DNA of 64,000 nucleotides from Paraburkholderia flava (GCF_004359985.1 NZ_SMRO01000004.1:310001-374000), one strand, 5' to 3'; positions 38,647 to 48,095 are shown, counted from the first letter of the stretch. Numbers and translations: made by a program. The notes: generated from the letters alone by a model not told the origin.

Positions 38647-39485
38647 CGGTTTCTTCTTCCACGCGTTCCCCTGGTACAGGCATGCTCGACGACGTCGCCG
38701 TGCTGATGCCCGCGTACAACGGCCAGGCCGACGTCGAGCGCACGCTCGCATCGTTCAGCGAAGATGCGCCGGTGCATGTGCTGATCGTCGACGACGGCAG
38801 CACGCCGCCGATCGTCGCGCCTGTGCTGCCGAACCTGTTGGTGGAAATATTGCGGATGCCGCGCAATGGCGGCATCGAGCGCGCGTTGCAGGCAGGCGTC
38901 GAAGCACTCGCCTCACGCGGGTTTCGTTACGCGGCGCGTATCGATGCTGGCGATTTGACGGTGCCCGGACGTCTCGCGAAACAGCGTGCACATCTCGAAG
39001 CGCATCCGCAGATTGCAGGGCTCGGCATGTGGGCGCAGGTCGTCGCGCACGACGACGGCCGCCCGCTCTTCATGCTCGCGCCGCCCGCCGAGCCTGCAGC
39101 GATCCGTCGCGTGCGCTTCCTGCGCAGCTGCTTCGTGCATCCATCGATGATGCTGCGTATCGATGCGGTCCTCGCGGTCGGCAACTATCGCGAGGCCTAT
39201 AAAGCCGCCGAAGACCTCGATCTGTTCCTGCGACTGATGACACGCTACGACTGCGCGAATCTGCCGGAACTGGGTCTGTACTATGAGCTGAACGAAGGCG
39301 GTATCAGCGCAACGAAGCGGCGTCGGCAGATCGCATCGACGCTGCGGCTGCAACTGCGCTACTTCAATCTGTTCAATCCATATGACTGGCTCGGCCTCGC
39401 GAAGAATCTGCTGCATTTCGTCACGCCGTACCGCGCGCTGCAACACATCAAGCGCAGACTGTATGCGTCGAGCGGTAACGCATGA
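38643..39485 (+). CDS. family 2 glycosyltransferase
   Basis: A 280-aa GT-A enzyme: AVLMPAYNGQADVERTLASF, nucleotide-binding VLIVDDGSTPP, DxD-like RIDAGDLTVPGR, and acceptor-loop residues AAEDLDLFLRLM. Starts with a 4-bp overlap with the flippase. It transfers a sugar from a nucleotide donor; donor and acceptor are unknown. Overlap and shared strand mean co-translation with the flippase. Confidence 0.85.
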   Translation: MTVSSSTRSPGTGMLDDVAVLMPAYNGQADVERTLASFSEDAPVHVLIVDDGSTPPIVAPVLPNLLVEILRMPRNGGIERALQAGVEALASRGFRYAARIDAGDLTVPGRLAKQRAHLEAHPQIAGLGMWAQVVAHDDGRPLFMLAPPAEPAAIRRVRFLRSCFVHPSMMLRIDAVLAVGNYREAYKAAEDLDLFLRLMTRYDCANLPELGLYYELNEGGISATKRRRQIASTLRLQLRYFNLFNPYDWLGLAKNLLHFVTPYRALQHIKRRLYASSGNA

Positions 39486-39516
39486 TCTTGCCCATGTCCT
39501 TTTCCCTGGCTTCTGC

Positions 39517-40665
39517 ATGAGTTCTTCTTCCGCTTCCGGCGCGAAGCTGCGCATCGTCCTCGTCTGCAACACCGCGTGGGCGATCTACACGTACCGTCAG
39601 GGGCTGATCCGGATGCTCGTCGCGAGCGGCGTCGACGTGATCGTGCTCGCGCCGCGGGATCGCACGTTCGAGCCGCTGGCGGAAATGGGCTGCCGCTGTA
39701 TCGATCTGCCGGTTGCATCGAAAGGCACGAACCCGCGCGACGATCTGCGCACGCTCGTCGCGCTGTATCGCCACTATCGCGCGCTCCGGCCGAGCGTCGT
39801 GTTCCATTACACGATCAAGCCGAACATCTACGGATCGATCGCGGCGAAGCTCGCGGGCGTCGCGTCGGTCGCGGTGACGACGGGTCTCGGCTATGTGTTC
39901 ATCCAGCAGAGCCGCGCGGCGCAGGTTGCGAAAAAACTGTACCGTTTCGCGTTCCGCTTCCCGCGTGAGGTCTGGTTTTTGAATCGCGACGACCTGGCCG
40001 CGTTTACCGACCAGAATCTGCTCGTCCACCCCGAGCGTGCGCGGCTGATGCACGGCGAAGGCGTCGATCTCGACCAGTTCGCGCCGGCGCCTTTGCCGCA
40101 GAGAAATGAAATTATTTTCATTTTGATCGGCCGTTTACTGTGGGATAAAGGTGTCGGCGAATATGTCGAAGCGGCGCGGCAGTTGCGCACGCGCTATCCG
40201 CATGCACGGTTCCGGCTGCTCGGACCGGTCGGCGTCGACAATCCCAGCGCGATTTCACGCGACGAAGTAGCCGCGTGGGAACGCGAAGGCGTGATCGAAT
40301 ACGCGGGCGAGGCGCACGACGTGCGGCCGTTTATCGCCGACGCGGACTGCGTGGTACTGCCGTCGTATCGCGAGGGCGTGCCGCGCACGCTGATGGAAGC
40401 GGCCGCGATGAGCCGCCCCGCTGTCGCGACCGACGTGCCGGGCTGCCGCGAAGTGGTCGCGGACGGCGTCAACGGTCTGCTGTGCGACGTCAAAAACGCG
40501 ACGAGTCTCGCCGACGCGATGGCAAACATGCTCGACATGGGCGGCGCAGCGCGCCGCGAGATGGGGGAACGCGGCCGGCAGAAAGTCGCGGAAGAGTTCG
40601 ACGAACGTAACGTCGTCGAACGATACAAAGACCTGATTCGAAACTTGACGGGCGTTTCACTTTAA
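39517..40665 (+). CDS. family 4 glycosyltransferase
   Basis: A 382-aa GT-B enzyme. The N-terminal domain starts KLRIVLVCNTAWAIYTYRQG; the C-terminal donor site is VLPSYREGVPRTLMEAAAMS followed by RPAVATDVPGCREVV. It is of the kind that uses UDP-sugars in O-antigen or exopolysaccharide synthesis. The start at 39517 was chosen as the first ATG before homology. It lies between the GT2 gene and galE, 11 bp before galE. Confidence 0.88.
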   Translation: MSSSSASGAKLRIVLVCNTAWAIYTYRQGLIRMLVASGVDVIVLAPRDRTFEPLAEMGCRCIDLPVASKGTNPRDDLRTLVALYRHYRALRPSVVFHYTIKPNIYGSIAAKLAGVASVAVTTGLGYVFIQQSRAAQVAKKLYRFAFRFPREVWFLNRDDLAAFTDQNLLVHPERARLMHGEGVDLDQFAPAPLPQRNEIIFILIGRLLWDKGVGEYVEAARQLRTRYPHARFRLLGPVGVDNPSAISRDEVAAWEREGVIEYAGEAHDVRPFIADADCVVLPSYREGVPRTLMEAAAMSRPAVATDVPGCREVVADGVNGLLCDVKNATSLADAMANMLDMGGAARREMGERGRQKVAEEFDERNVVERYKDLIRNLTGVSL

Positions 40666-40676
40666 CGGAGCACAGC

Positions 40677-41705
40677 ATGGCCACGAAGGGCACGATTCTG
40701 GTAACGGGCGGTGCGGGCTTTATCGGCTCGCACACGTGCGTCGAATTGCTGAACGGCGATTATGACGTCGTCGTCGTCGACAATCTCGTGAACAGCAATC
40801 GCGAATCGCTGGCGCGAGTCGAACGCATCGCCGGCAAGCCGGTTTCGTTCTACGAAACCGATGCACGCGACGAAGCCGCGCTCGAACGGATCTTCGACGC
40901 GCATCCGATCACAGGCGCCATTCATTTCGCCGCGCTGAAGGCGGTCGGCGAATCGGTCGCGAAGCCGATCGAGTACTACCGCAACAACATCGACAGTCTG
41001 CTCGTGCTGCTCGCCGTGATGCGCGCGCGCAACGTGAAGCAGTTCGTGTTCAGCTCGTCGGCGACGGTGTATGGCGTGCCGAAAAGCTCGCCGATCGACG
41101 AGTCGTTCCCGCTGTCGGCGACCAACCCGTACGGTCAATCGAAGCTGATCGCCGAACAGGTGCTGCGCGATCTCGAACTCTCCGACCCGGCATGGCGCAT
41201 CGCGACGCTGCGTTACTTCAATCCGGTCGGCGCGCATGAAAGCGGGCTGATCGGCGAGGATCCGTCGGGCGTTCCGAACAATCTGATGCCGTACGTCGCG
41301 CAGGTCGCGGTCGGCAAGCTCGACAAGCTGCGCGTGTTCGGCGGCGATTACGACACGCCGGACGGCACCGGCGTGCGCGACTACATCCACGTCGTCGATC
41401 TCGCGCGCGGCCACCTCGCCGCGCTCGATGCGCTCGTCACACGCGATGCGAGCTTCGTCGTGAACCTCGGTACGGGCCAGGGCTATAGCGTGCTCGACGT
41501 CGTGCGCGCGTTCGAAAAAGCTTCCGGAAAACCGGTGCCGTACGAAATCGTCGCGCGTCGTCCCGGCGACGTCGCGCAGTGCTACGCGAATCCGGCCGCC
41601 GCCGAACAGGTGATCGGCTGGCGCGCGCAGTTCGGCATCGAGCGGATGTGCGCGGACCACTGGCGCTGGCAGGAACGCAATCCGAACGGATTCGCGGCAG
41701 GCTGA
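40677..41705 (+). CDS. galE: UDP-glucose 4-epimerase
   Basis: A 342-aa short-chain dehydrogenase-type epimerase: NAD-binding GGAGFIGSHTCVELL, catalytic S-x(n)-YxxxK in FSSSATVYG and NPYGQSKLIAE, and the C-terminal GVRDYIHVVDLARGH. It interconverts UDP-glucose and UDP-galactose and so supplies UDP-Gal to the glycosyltransferases encoded before it. A terminator-like hairpin follows. Confidence 0.95.
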   Translation: MATKGTILVTGGAGFIGSHTCVELLNGDYDVVVVDNLVNSNRESLARVERIAGKPVSFYETDARDEAALERIFDAHPITGAIHFAALKAVGESVAKPIEYYRNNIDSLLVLLAVMRARNVKQFVFSSSATVYGVPKSSPIDESFPLSATNPYGQSKLIAEQVLRDLELSDPAWRIATLRYFNPVGAHESGLIGEDPSGVPNNLMPYVAQVAVGKLDKLRVFGGDYDTPDGTGVRDYIHVVDLARGHLAALDALVTRDASFVVNLGTGQGYSVLDVVRAFEKASGKPVPYEIVARRPGDVAQCYANPAAAEQVIGWRAQFGIERMCADHWRWQERNPNGFAAG

Positions 41706-41720
41706 TCGTTGTTCTCTGAT

Positions 41721-41755
41721 GGGCCGGTTGATGCCGGCCCTGTCGCTTCTCTTTT
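41721..41755 (+). terminator. putative terminator of the flippase-galE unit
   Basis: A 7-bp stem GGGCCGG / CCGGCCC with a 6-nt loop, followed by a T-rich stretch (TGTCGCTTCTCTTTT) starting 16 bp after the galE stop codon. The T-run is interrupted, so efficiency is uncertain. Confidence 0.6.
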
Positions 41756-41961
41756 CGCCCCCCTACAAACCGCTATCGAATGCGTTCGACGCCCGTCGGA
41801 TGTGCCGCTGCGCGCGCATTTGCGTGAGCATCACCGCCTTCCGCTGCGTAGCCCGATAAACAAAACAGAAGGCTAATCGCGGTTTTTTGCGCCTCTGTGG
41901 CGCATGCGCGCGCCCTAGAATGAGTGCTGACATAACCTATTCGATCGGGACGAGACGCAGA

Positions 41962-42693
41962 ATGACCACTAATCAGTCGATGTTGGTAGTAAGCGCGCAC
42001 AGCGCGGATTTCGTGTGGCGTGCAGGCGGTGCGATTGCGCTGCATAAGAAAAACGGCTACCGCGTGAAGGTGGTCTGCCTGTCGTTCGGCGAGCGAGGCG
42101 AATCCGCGAAGCTGTGGCGCAAGGGCGAAATGACGATCGAGAAAGTGAAGACCGCGCGCCGCGAAGAAGCGGAACGCGCGGCCGACGTGCTCGGCGCCGA
42201 AGTCGAGTTCTTCGATCTGGGCGACTACCCGCTGCGCGTCACCGACGAAGCGCTGATGCGTCTCGTCGACGTCTATCGCGAAGTGCAGCCGGCGTTCGTG
42301 CTGAGCCATTCGCTGAAAGACCCGTACAACTTCGACCACCCGCTCGCGATGCACGTCGCGCAGGAAGCCCGCATCATCGCGCAGGCCGAAGGGTACATGC
42401 CGGGTCAGAAAGTGGTCGGCGCGCCGCCCGTCTATGCATTCGAGCCGCATCAGACCGAGCAGTGCGAATGGACGCCGACGACCTTCCTCGACATCACCGA
42501 AGTGTGGGACGTGAAGCGTCGCGCGATCGAATGCATGGCGGGCCAGGAACATCTGTGGGAATACTACACACGCGTCGCGCTGCAACGCGGCGTGCAGGCG
42601 AAGCGCAATATCGGTATCACCGCGAGCCGGAACATCGAGTACGCGGAGGGGTATCAACGCGTGACGCCGCAAGTCGTCGGAGACCTGTCATGA
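41962..42693 (+). CDS. galB: 4-oxalomesaconate hydratase GalB-type (PIG-L family)
   Basis: A 243-aa PIG-L-fold protein. The zinc motif [12 protein letters not shown] replaces the AHPDD of deacetylases in the way described for GalB of Pseudomonas putida, and [15 protein letters not shown] holds the distal His. GalB hydrates 4-oxalomesaconate to 4-carboxy-4-hydroxy-2-oxoadipate in gallate and protocatechuate 4,5-cleavage. The ATG at 41962 was chosen because [14 protein letters not shown] starts the domain. It overlaps ligK by 4 bp. Confidence 0.85.
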   Translation: MTTNQSMLVVSAHSADFVWRAGGAIALHKKNGYRVKVVCLSFGERGESAKLWRKGEMTIEKVKTARREEAERAADVLGAEVEFFDLGDYPLRVTDEALMRLVDVYREVQPAFVLSHSLKDPYNFDHPLAMHVAQEARIIAQAEGYMPGQKVVGAPPVYAFEPHQTEQCEWTPTTFLDITEVWDVKRRAIECMAGQEHLWEYYTRVALQRGVQAKRNIGITASRNIEYAEGYQRVTPQVVGDLS

Positions 42694-43385
42694 GCCGCGG
42701 CGTTGTGGTGACGCGGATCGCGCGTGCGAATCCTGCTAGCGTCGAGCGGTTGCAACGGGCCGGCGCCGCAACGGTTCACGAAGCGCAGAACCGTCTTGGG
42801 CTGCTCGGCTCGTACATGCGGCCGATTTATAGCGGCGCATCGATTGCCGGCTCCGCTGTCACGGTGCTGGTGCCGCCGTCGGACAACTGGATGCTGCACG
42901 TCGCAGTCGAGCAATGCCAGGCCGGCGACGTACTGGTCGTCGCACCGACGTCGCCGTGCGAAGACGGCTATTTCGGCGAACTGCTCGCGACGTCGCTGGC
43001 TCATCGCGGTGTGCGCGGGCTCATCATCGATGCGGGTTGCCGCGATGTCCGCGCATTGCAGCAGATGAATTTTCCGGTGTGGTCGAAGGCGGTTTCCGCG
43101 CAAGGCACCGTGAAGGAAACGCTCGGCTCGGTCAACGTGCCGGTGGTGTGCGCGCGGCAACTGGTGCGGCCCGGCGATGTGATCGTCGCGGATGACGATG
43201 GGATCGTCGTGGTGCCGCTCGAAACTGTCGATGCTGTGGCTGACGCGTCGGATGCCCGTCTCACGAAGGAAGAGAAGACGCGCGGTGTGCTGGCGTCGGG
43301 TCAGCTCGGTCTCGACTACTACGCGATGCGCGGCAAGCTCGCTGAAAAGGGCCTGCGTTACATCGAGTCGCTCGATCAGGTGTAG
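42690..43385 (+). CDS. ligK: 4-carboxy-4-hydroxy-2-oxoadipate aldolase (RraA-like)
   Basis: A 231-aa RraA/HMG-aldolase-family protein: [19 protein letters not shown], the catalytic/metal region [12 protein letters not shown] (Arg-Asp pair) and [18 protein letters not shown]. It would split the hydroxy-oxoadipate into pyruvate and oxaloacetate, the last step of the 4,5-cleavage pathway. Context beside galB and a LigAB dioxygenase supports this over other RraA-like roles. Symbol ligK (galC/proA in other naming). Confidence 0.88.
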   Translation: MSRGVVVTRIARANPASVERLQRAGAATVHEAQNRLGLLGSYMRPIYSGASIAGSAVTVLVPPSDNWMLHVAVEQCQAGDVLVVAPTSPCEDGYFGELLATSLAHRGVRGLIIDAGCRDVRALQQMNFPVWSKAVSAQGTVKETLGSVNVPVVCARQLVRPGDVIVADDDGIVVVPLETVDAVADASDARLTKEEKTRGVLASGQLGLDYYAMRGKLAEKGLRYIESLDQV

Positions 43386-43496
43386 CGGGACGCGCAGCCG
43401 CACATCTCAAGGCACGCTCTTTATCGCGTCCGATCTGCGCGCCAACGACGCCGCGCGCGCAACGTGGACGGAAACCACAACGAACACGGAGCACGC

Positions 43497-44390
43497 ATGA
43501 CCCCAATCGATCGCGTTGCATTCATCGGTTTCGGCGAGGCCGGTGGCATTCTCGGCGCGGCGCTTGCGTCGCGCGGTCTGCGTGTGACGATGTTCGACCG
43601 ATTACTCGACGACCACGCTGCTGCTGCTTCAATGCGCGACAAGGCGACGAGCGCTGGTGTGCATCCAGCAGCGACGGTTGCCGATGCGATCGCGGGCGCA
43701 TCGCTGATCGTGTCAGCCGTGACGGCGACGTCTGACGTCGACGTCGCGAATGCCGTCGCGCGTTGCATCGCGCCCGGGCAAACGTTCCTCGACATCAACT
43801 CCGTTTCGCCCGCGACGAAGCAGCATAGCCAGCAATGCATCGAAGCGGCCGGCGGGCACTACGTCGAAGCCGCGGTGATGGCACCAGTGCCGCCGTATGG
43901 CCTCGCGGTGCCGATGCTGCTCGGCGGAAATCACGCGGAATTGCTCGCAGCGCAGCTAAGCGCACTCGGTTTCAACGCGCGCGCCGTCGCGACGCAAGTC
44001 GGCGTCGCGTCGGCTGCGAAGATGTGCCGAAGCGTGATGATCAAGGGTATCGAAGCATTGACCGTCGAATGTCTGAGTGCGGCACGCGCACACGGTGCGG
44101 AGCACATCGTGCTTGCGTCGCTTTCAGAAACCTTCGACAAGATGCGTAGCACCGAAGACCTGCCCGGCTATCTGATCAGCCGCGTCGCAGAGCATGGACG
44201 TCGTCGCGCGGCGGAAATGCGTGAAGTCGGCGAAACGCTGCGCGAAGTGGGCATCGAACCGTCGATGAGCGATGCGTGCGCGCAGTTGCAGGATCGTTTC
44301 GTCGATACGATGGCCGCGCGCGGCGTGAAGTACGACACGCTGTCGCCATTCGTGTGGCAGGACCTGCTTGATCTGCTTAACGCGGCTTGA
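43497..44390 (+). CDS. NAD(P)-dependent oxidoreductase with DUF1932 C-terminus
   Basis: A 297-aa 6-phosphogluconate-dehydrogenase-like protein. Rossmann GFGEAGGILGAALASRG, the beta-hydroxyacid-dehydrogenase serine region SVSPATKQHSQQ, and a helical C-terminal domain (VGVASAAKMCRSVMIKG, with a Lys in the usual catalytic place). Genes of this type recur in gallate and protocatechuate clusters but the reaction is not settled. It is not LigC, which is a Gfo/Idh-type enzyme. It ends 14 bp inside the convergent LysR gene. Confidence 0.8.
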   Translation: MTPIDRVAFIGFGEAGGILGAALASRGLRVTMFDRLLDDHAAAASMRDKATSAGVHPAATVADAIAGASLIVSAVTATSDVDVANAVARCIAPGQTFLDINSVSPATKQHSQQCIEAAGGHYVEAAVMAPVPPYGLAVPMLLGGNHAELLAAQLSALGFNARAVATQVGVASAAKMCRSVMIKGIEALTVECLSAARAHGAEHIVLASLSETFDKMRSTEDLPGYLISRVAEHGRRRAAEMREVGETLREVGIEPSMSDACAQLQDRFVDTMAARGVKYDTLSPFVWQDLLDLLNAA

Positions 44391-45615
44391 CGCTCGCCAC
44401 CTCCCCCACCACCACACGAATCGCATCGATCAACGCACGCGCGGCCGGCGACGGACTGCCGGCGGTTCGCAGCGTCAACCCGATGTCGCGGTTTGTGCCG
44501 CGCATCGGAATGTCGAGCATCACCAGTTGCCCCGATTCGCGCTCGTAATGCAGTTGCTGCGCGGACAGTGCCGCGATCATGTCGGTGCGTAGCAGCAAAC
44601 CGCGTATCGTCGCAAGATCGGCGGATTCGACGGTCGGCAGCGGCGGCTTCGCTTTCATCCGTTTGAACATCGATTCGAACAGACCGCGCGCCGGCGAATG
44701 GCTACGCGGCAAAATCCAGCGCGCGCCCGCCAGATCCTTGACGGTCAAACCGCGCGCACTCGCGAGCGGATGATCGCGACGCCCCAGCACGACCAGATCC
44801 TCCGACATCAGCTTCTCGTTCTCGAGACCGCTTGTCGCGTCGTTTGCACGCAGCGCGCCGAGGATGAAATCGATGTCGCCTGCGCGCAGCCCCGCAACCA
44901 GCGTTTCGTACGCGCTCTCGTCGGTCACGACGCGCACGCCTGGATAGCGCATCGTCACACGGGCGATCGCTTCAGGCAGGATCAGCGTGCGACCGAGCGG
45001 CAAAGCACCGACCGTCACGCTGCCCTGGATGCTGCCGAGCAACGCGGCGACATCGTCCGACACGTGACGCAATTCGTTCAGCGCACTGCGCACGTGTGCG
45101 AGAAACGTCTCGCCGTCGCTCGTCAATAACAGGCCGCGCGGGTTCCGGTCGAACAGCGTCAACCCCGCGCCGCTTTCAAGAATCCGGATCGCGCTGCTGA
45201 CGGCCGGCTGCGTGATCCCGAGCGCACGCGCTGCACTCGGCATGTGCCGATGACGCGCGAGCGCGGAGAACTGTTCGAGCCGTCGCGTGTTCAGCAGATA
45301 CGCGGGCACGGCCCCTTGCGCGACCGCGCGACGCGGCGCCTGACGCATCGCGCACCAGCGCGCGAGCGCTTCGAGTTCGCCGAACACGCGATCGCTGCGC
45401 GTCAGCACAGCACGGCACACCGATGTCGGCAGCATCCCCGTCGGCTTGCGATCGAACAACGGCTCGCCGAGCGCCGACTCGATTTCACGCACCGCGCGTG
45501 TCACCGCCGATTGCGCACGAAACAGCGCGGCCGCTGCGCGACTCACGCTGCCCGTCTCCGCGACAAGCCGCACCGCGCGCAGGCCTGCGAGATTCAGTAG
45601 TTGTCCGCCGCTCAT
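44377..45615 (-). CDS. LysR-type regulator with two HTH domains
   Basis: A 412-aa regulator, about 110 longer than usual. Two LysR DNA-binding domains occur in tandem: residues 8-67 (GSVSRAAAALFRAQSAVTRAVREIE ... PLFDRKPTGMLPT) and 111-170 (HMPSAARALGITQPAVSSAI ... TLFDRNPRGLLLT). A normal inducer-binding domain follows from about 190. It probably controls the flanking aromatic genes in response to the substrate or a ring-cleavage product. It is 37 bp downstream of the GntR gene, so both regulators share a transcript. Confidence 0.85.
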   Translation of the reverse strand: MSGGQLLNLAGLRAVRLVAETGSVSRAAAALFRAQSAVTRAVREIESALGEPLFDRKPTGMLPTSVCRAVLTRSDRVFGELEALARWCAMRQAPRRAVAQGAVPAYLLNTRRLEQFSALARHRHMPSAARALGITQPAVSSAIRILESGAGLTLFDRNPRGLLLTSDGETFLAHVRSALNELRHVSDDVAALLGSIQGSVTVGALPLGRTLILPEAIARVTMRYPGVRVVTDESAYETLVAGLRAGDIDFILGALRANDATSGLENEKLMSEDLVVLGRRDHPLASARGLTVKDLAGARWILPRSHSPARGLFESMFKRMKAKPPLPTVESADLATIRGLLLRTDMIAALSAQQLHYERESGQLVMLDIPMRGTNRDIGLTLRTAGSPSPAARALIDAIRVVVGEVASVKPR

Positions 45616-45652
45616 CGGGCACGACCTCGCGGTTGTTCCAGTGCCTCAGACT

Positions 45653-46354
45653 TCATGCCGCACCGCCGATCAACTGCAGCTTCGGCAGCGACAGGTTGAG
45701 GCTTTCCCGCGAGATGTGCGTGTGTTCCTTCATCAGCGCCTCGACACGCGCGCCCTCGCCGTTCACGAGCGCCGTCACGATCACGTGATGCTGGCGATGC
45801 GCGTATGCGAGCATCGTGTATTGCCGCGCTTTCGCGGTTTCGTCGAAGGCGATCGTCGCCGGTGAGACAAACGGGATCTTGTCGTTCAGGTTCAGCGCGG
45901 CCGTCAACGCTGCGTTCTGCGCAGCGTCGGCGATCAATGCGTGGAAGCGTCCGTTGATGTCGGCGTAGCGAACGTCATCGCCCGCTTTCAACGCGCCGCT
46001 TTCGAACAGGCGATCGCCCTCGCGCAGACAGTCTTCGAGCGCGCTCTGCAACGCGGCGCTGGTCCCACGCTCGGCGACGCTGCGTGCCGCGAGCCCTTCG
46101 AGCACGCCACGCACGTCGATCGCATCGAGCACGTCGCCGACGCTGAAGCGCCGCACGAGAAATCCGCGCGCGCCGGAGCGCTCCAGCAACCCCTCCGACG
46201 ACAGCACGCTCAACGCGTAGCGCAGCGGCGTGCGCGACACGCCGAGCTGTTCCGACAGTTGTGCCTCGACGAGCCGGTGTCCCGGCGCCAGTTCGCCGCG
46301 CAGGATCTTTTCGCGCAGCGTCTGCACGATCGCGTGTTGGGTAGTCGAATTCAT
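45653..46354 (-). CDS. GntR/FCD-type transcriptional regulator
   Basis: A 233-aa regulator: winged HTH (LVEAQLSEQLGVSRTPLRYAL) and an all-helical FCD ligand domain (DINGRFHALIADAAQNAAL, with the usual metal-binding Asp and His). The start at 46354 is preceded by GAGGAGA. It is divergent from the dioxygenase operon across 420 bp, and two inverted copies of a TTTGGTATCCC motif lie in that gap. It is a likely repressor of the ring-cleavage operon. Confidence 0.88.
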   Translation of the reverse strand: MNSTTQHAIVQTLREKILRGELAPGHRLVEAQLSEQLGVSRTPLRYALSVLSSEGLLERSGARGFLVRRFSVGDVLDAIDVRGVLEGLAARSVAERGTSAALQSALEDCLREGDRLFESGALKAGDDVRYADINGRFHALIADAAQNAALTAALNLNDKIPFVSPATIAFDETAKARQYTMLAYAHRQHHVIVTALVNGEGARVEALMKEHTHISRESLNLSLPKLQLIGGAA

Positions 46355-46505
46355 GTGCCAGGTCTCCTCGTCCCGAACATAGCCCTGTATGGGCGGCCGC
46401 GCAACGAGCGCCCCTCGCGGATTGCGAGTTGGTTCTACGGCCATCTGTTCCATTTATCGCGCAGCGGCCCTGGCGGGGTGCCATGCAGCTACGCATTCTC
46501 GCTAC

Positions 46506-46517
46506 GGGATACCAAAA
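46506..46517 (-). promoter_or_regulatory. copy 1 of TTTGGTATCCC regulatory motif
   Basis: GGGATACCAAAA on the plus strand, i.e. TTTTGGTATCCC on the minus strand, within the GntR/dioxygenase divergent region and about 150 bp upstream of the GntR start. Together with the inverted copy at 46647 it forms a pair. Confidence 0.6.
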
Positions 46518-46646
46518 TAGGCTTGCGGGACGGGCCTCCGCGTCATTTCAGAATCATCATATCTGGAAGTAATGCCTTATTTTAAGACACAAACTCCGTT
46601 TTCGTGACGTTTACCCCCACTGTCCCAAATGCGCGACTTTTTGTAC

Positions 46647-46657
46647 TTTGGTATCCC
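46647..46657 (+). promoter_or_regulatory. copy 2 of TTTGGTATCCC regulatory motif
   Basis: TTTGGTATCCC, followed by ATAC to give GTAT-CCC-ATAC symmetry, about 120 bp upstream of the dioxygenase beta gene. The motif with a central symmetric core is of the type bound by GntR-FCD regulators. The rest of the 420-bp gap holds no gene. Confidence 0.6.
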
Positions 46658-46774
46658 ATACAAGCTTTGAGCGCGAGAGACCCCAAAACCGGATCGTATC
46701 GAATCCGACGTCACACCCACGCAACACACGCACGACAACGCACAACGCTCACTGAAACAACGGAACGGAAGGAC

Positions 46775-47641
46775 ATGGCAAGAATCATCGGCGGAATCGG
46801 CACCTCGCACGTGCCGACCATAGGCGCGGCCTACGACAACCAGCGGCAGAACGATCCGGCATGGGCGCCGCTGTTCGACGGCTATGAACCGGTCGCGCGA
46901 TGGCTCGCGGAACACAAGCCCGACGTGATGGTGATGTTCTACAACGATCACGCGAACAGCTTCTTCTTCGACTGCTATCCGACCTTCGCGCTAGGCGTGT
47001 CGCCGCATCACGAGTTCGCTGACGAAGGTGCGGGCAAGCGTCCGTTGCCGGACATCGCGGGCCATCCCGATCTCGCGATCCACATCGCCGAGCAGATGAT
47101 CGAAGACGAGTTCGACTTGACGATCTTTCAGGAGCGTCCACTCGATCACGGCTGCAACTCGCCACTGTCGCTGATGCTGCCGCACGACGGCGGCTGGCCG
47201 CTCGCGCTGGTGCCGATGGAGATCAACGTGCTGCAGTACCCGCTGCCGACCGCGCGACGCTGCTACCGGCTCGGCCAGGCGCTGCGTCGTGCGATCGAAT
47301 CGTTTCCGCAGGATCTGAAGGTCGTCGTGGTCGGCACCGGCGGGCTGTCGCATCAAGTGCACGGCGAGCGCAGCGGCTTCAACAACACCGAGTGGGACAT
47401 CGAATTTCTCGATCTGATCGTGCACGACCCGCAGCGTCTCGCGGCGATGAAGCACGTCGATTACGTGCGCCTGGGCGGTGCGGAAAGCGTCGAGACGATC
47501 ATGTGGCTCGCGATGCGCGGCGCGCTCGGCAACGAGATTCGCGAGCTGCATCGCAACTACTACCTCGCGACGAGCACGGCAATGGCCGTCACGCTCTACG
47601 AAGAACGCGACCCACGCAACGAACGCGAGGACACGCGATGA
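46775..47641 (+). CDS. ligB: extradiol ring-cleavage dioxygenase beta (catalytic) subunit, LigB-type
   Basis: A 288-aa class III extradiol dioxygenase: iron-ligand regions GIGTSHVPTIG and the DHANSFFFD block, with GTGGLSHQVHGERSG and FNNTEWDIEFLD near the active site. It is of the protocatechuate 4,5-dioxygenase beta type. Gallate dioxygenases are usually one fused chain of about 420 aa; here the alpha part is a separate downstream gene. Substrate could be protocatechuate, gallate or a methylated gallate. The start at 46775 has GGAACGGAAGG upstream. Confidence 0.88.
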   Translation: MARIIGGIGTSHVPTIGAAYDNQRQNDPAWAPLFDGYEPVARWLAEHKPDVMVMFYNDHANSFFFDCYPTFALGVSPHHEFADEGAGKRPLPDIAGHPDLAIHIAEQMIEDEFDLTIFQERPLDHGCNSPLSLMLPHDGGWPLALVPMEINVLQYPLPTARRCYRLGQALRRAIESFPQDLKVVVVGTGGLSHQVHGERSGFNNTEWDIEFLDLIVHDPQRLAAMKHVDYVRLGGAESVETIMWLAMRGALGNEIRELHRNYYLATSTAMAVTLYEERDPRNEREDTR

Positions 47642-47997
47642 ATCCGCAACTGACCGGCATCGAAGCACTGACCGGCACCTACCCGTTCGACATCCAGCAA
47701 AGCATCAAGACGCTGTCGCTGAACCGCTTCTTCTGGCAGATGCGCATGCCTCACGCACGCGAGCTGTGGCTGCGCGACCGCAACGCGGCGTACGACGCAG
47801 CCGGCCTCACCAGCGAAGAAAGAATGCTGGTCAACGACTGCGACTGGCTCGGCCTGATTCGCTACGGCGTGTGCTTCTTCGTACTCGAGAAGTTCGCACG
47901 CGTCGTGAAGGTCACCAACCTCGCCATGTATGCGTCCATGCGCGGCGAGACCCTCGAAGCATTTCTGCAGACACGTCAGGTGCCGGACGCGGCATAG
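47638..47997 (+). CDS. ligA: extradiol dioxygenase alpha subunit, LigA-type
   Basis: A 119-aa LigA-like helical protein (PFDIQQSIKTLSLNRFFWQM, LNxFC-like segments and ERMLVNDCDWLGLIRYG). It covers the active site of the beta subunit. Overlaps the beta gene by 4 bp. The order beta then alpha is opposite to the more common alpha-beta order. Confidence 0.85.
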   Translation: MNPQLTGIEALTGTYPFDIQQSIKTLSLNRFFWQMRMPHARELWLRDRNAAYDAAGLTSEERMLVNDCDWLGLIRYGVCFFVLEKFARVVKVTNLAMYASMRGETLEAFLQTRQVPDAA

Positions 47998-48095
47998 CGA
48001 ACGGGACGGCACGACGTCCCGCTCCTTTTCATACGACAACACGACCCCGCGCTCGACAGCGCGCGGGGCGGGGAAGCTTTTTTCCGGAGACAGGC

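Noticed and set aside
41889..41903. GCGCC-TCTGT-GGCGC hairpin upstream of galB as terminator
   Set aside because: The T-run precedes the hairpin on the plus strand and appears as A-run on the minus strand, so neither orientation gives a terminator.
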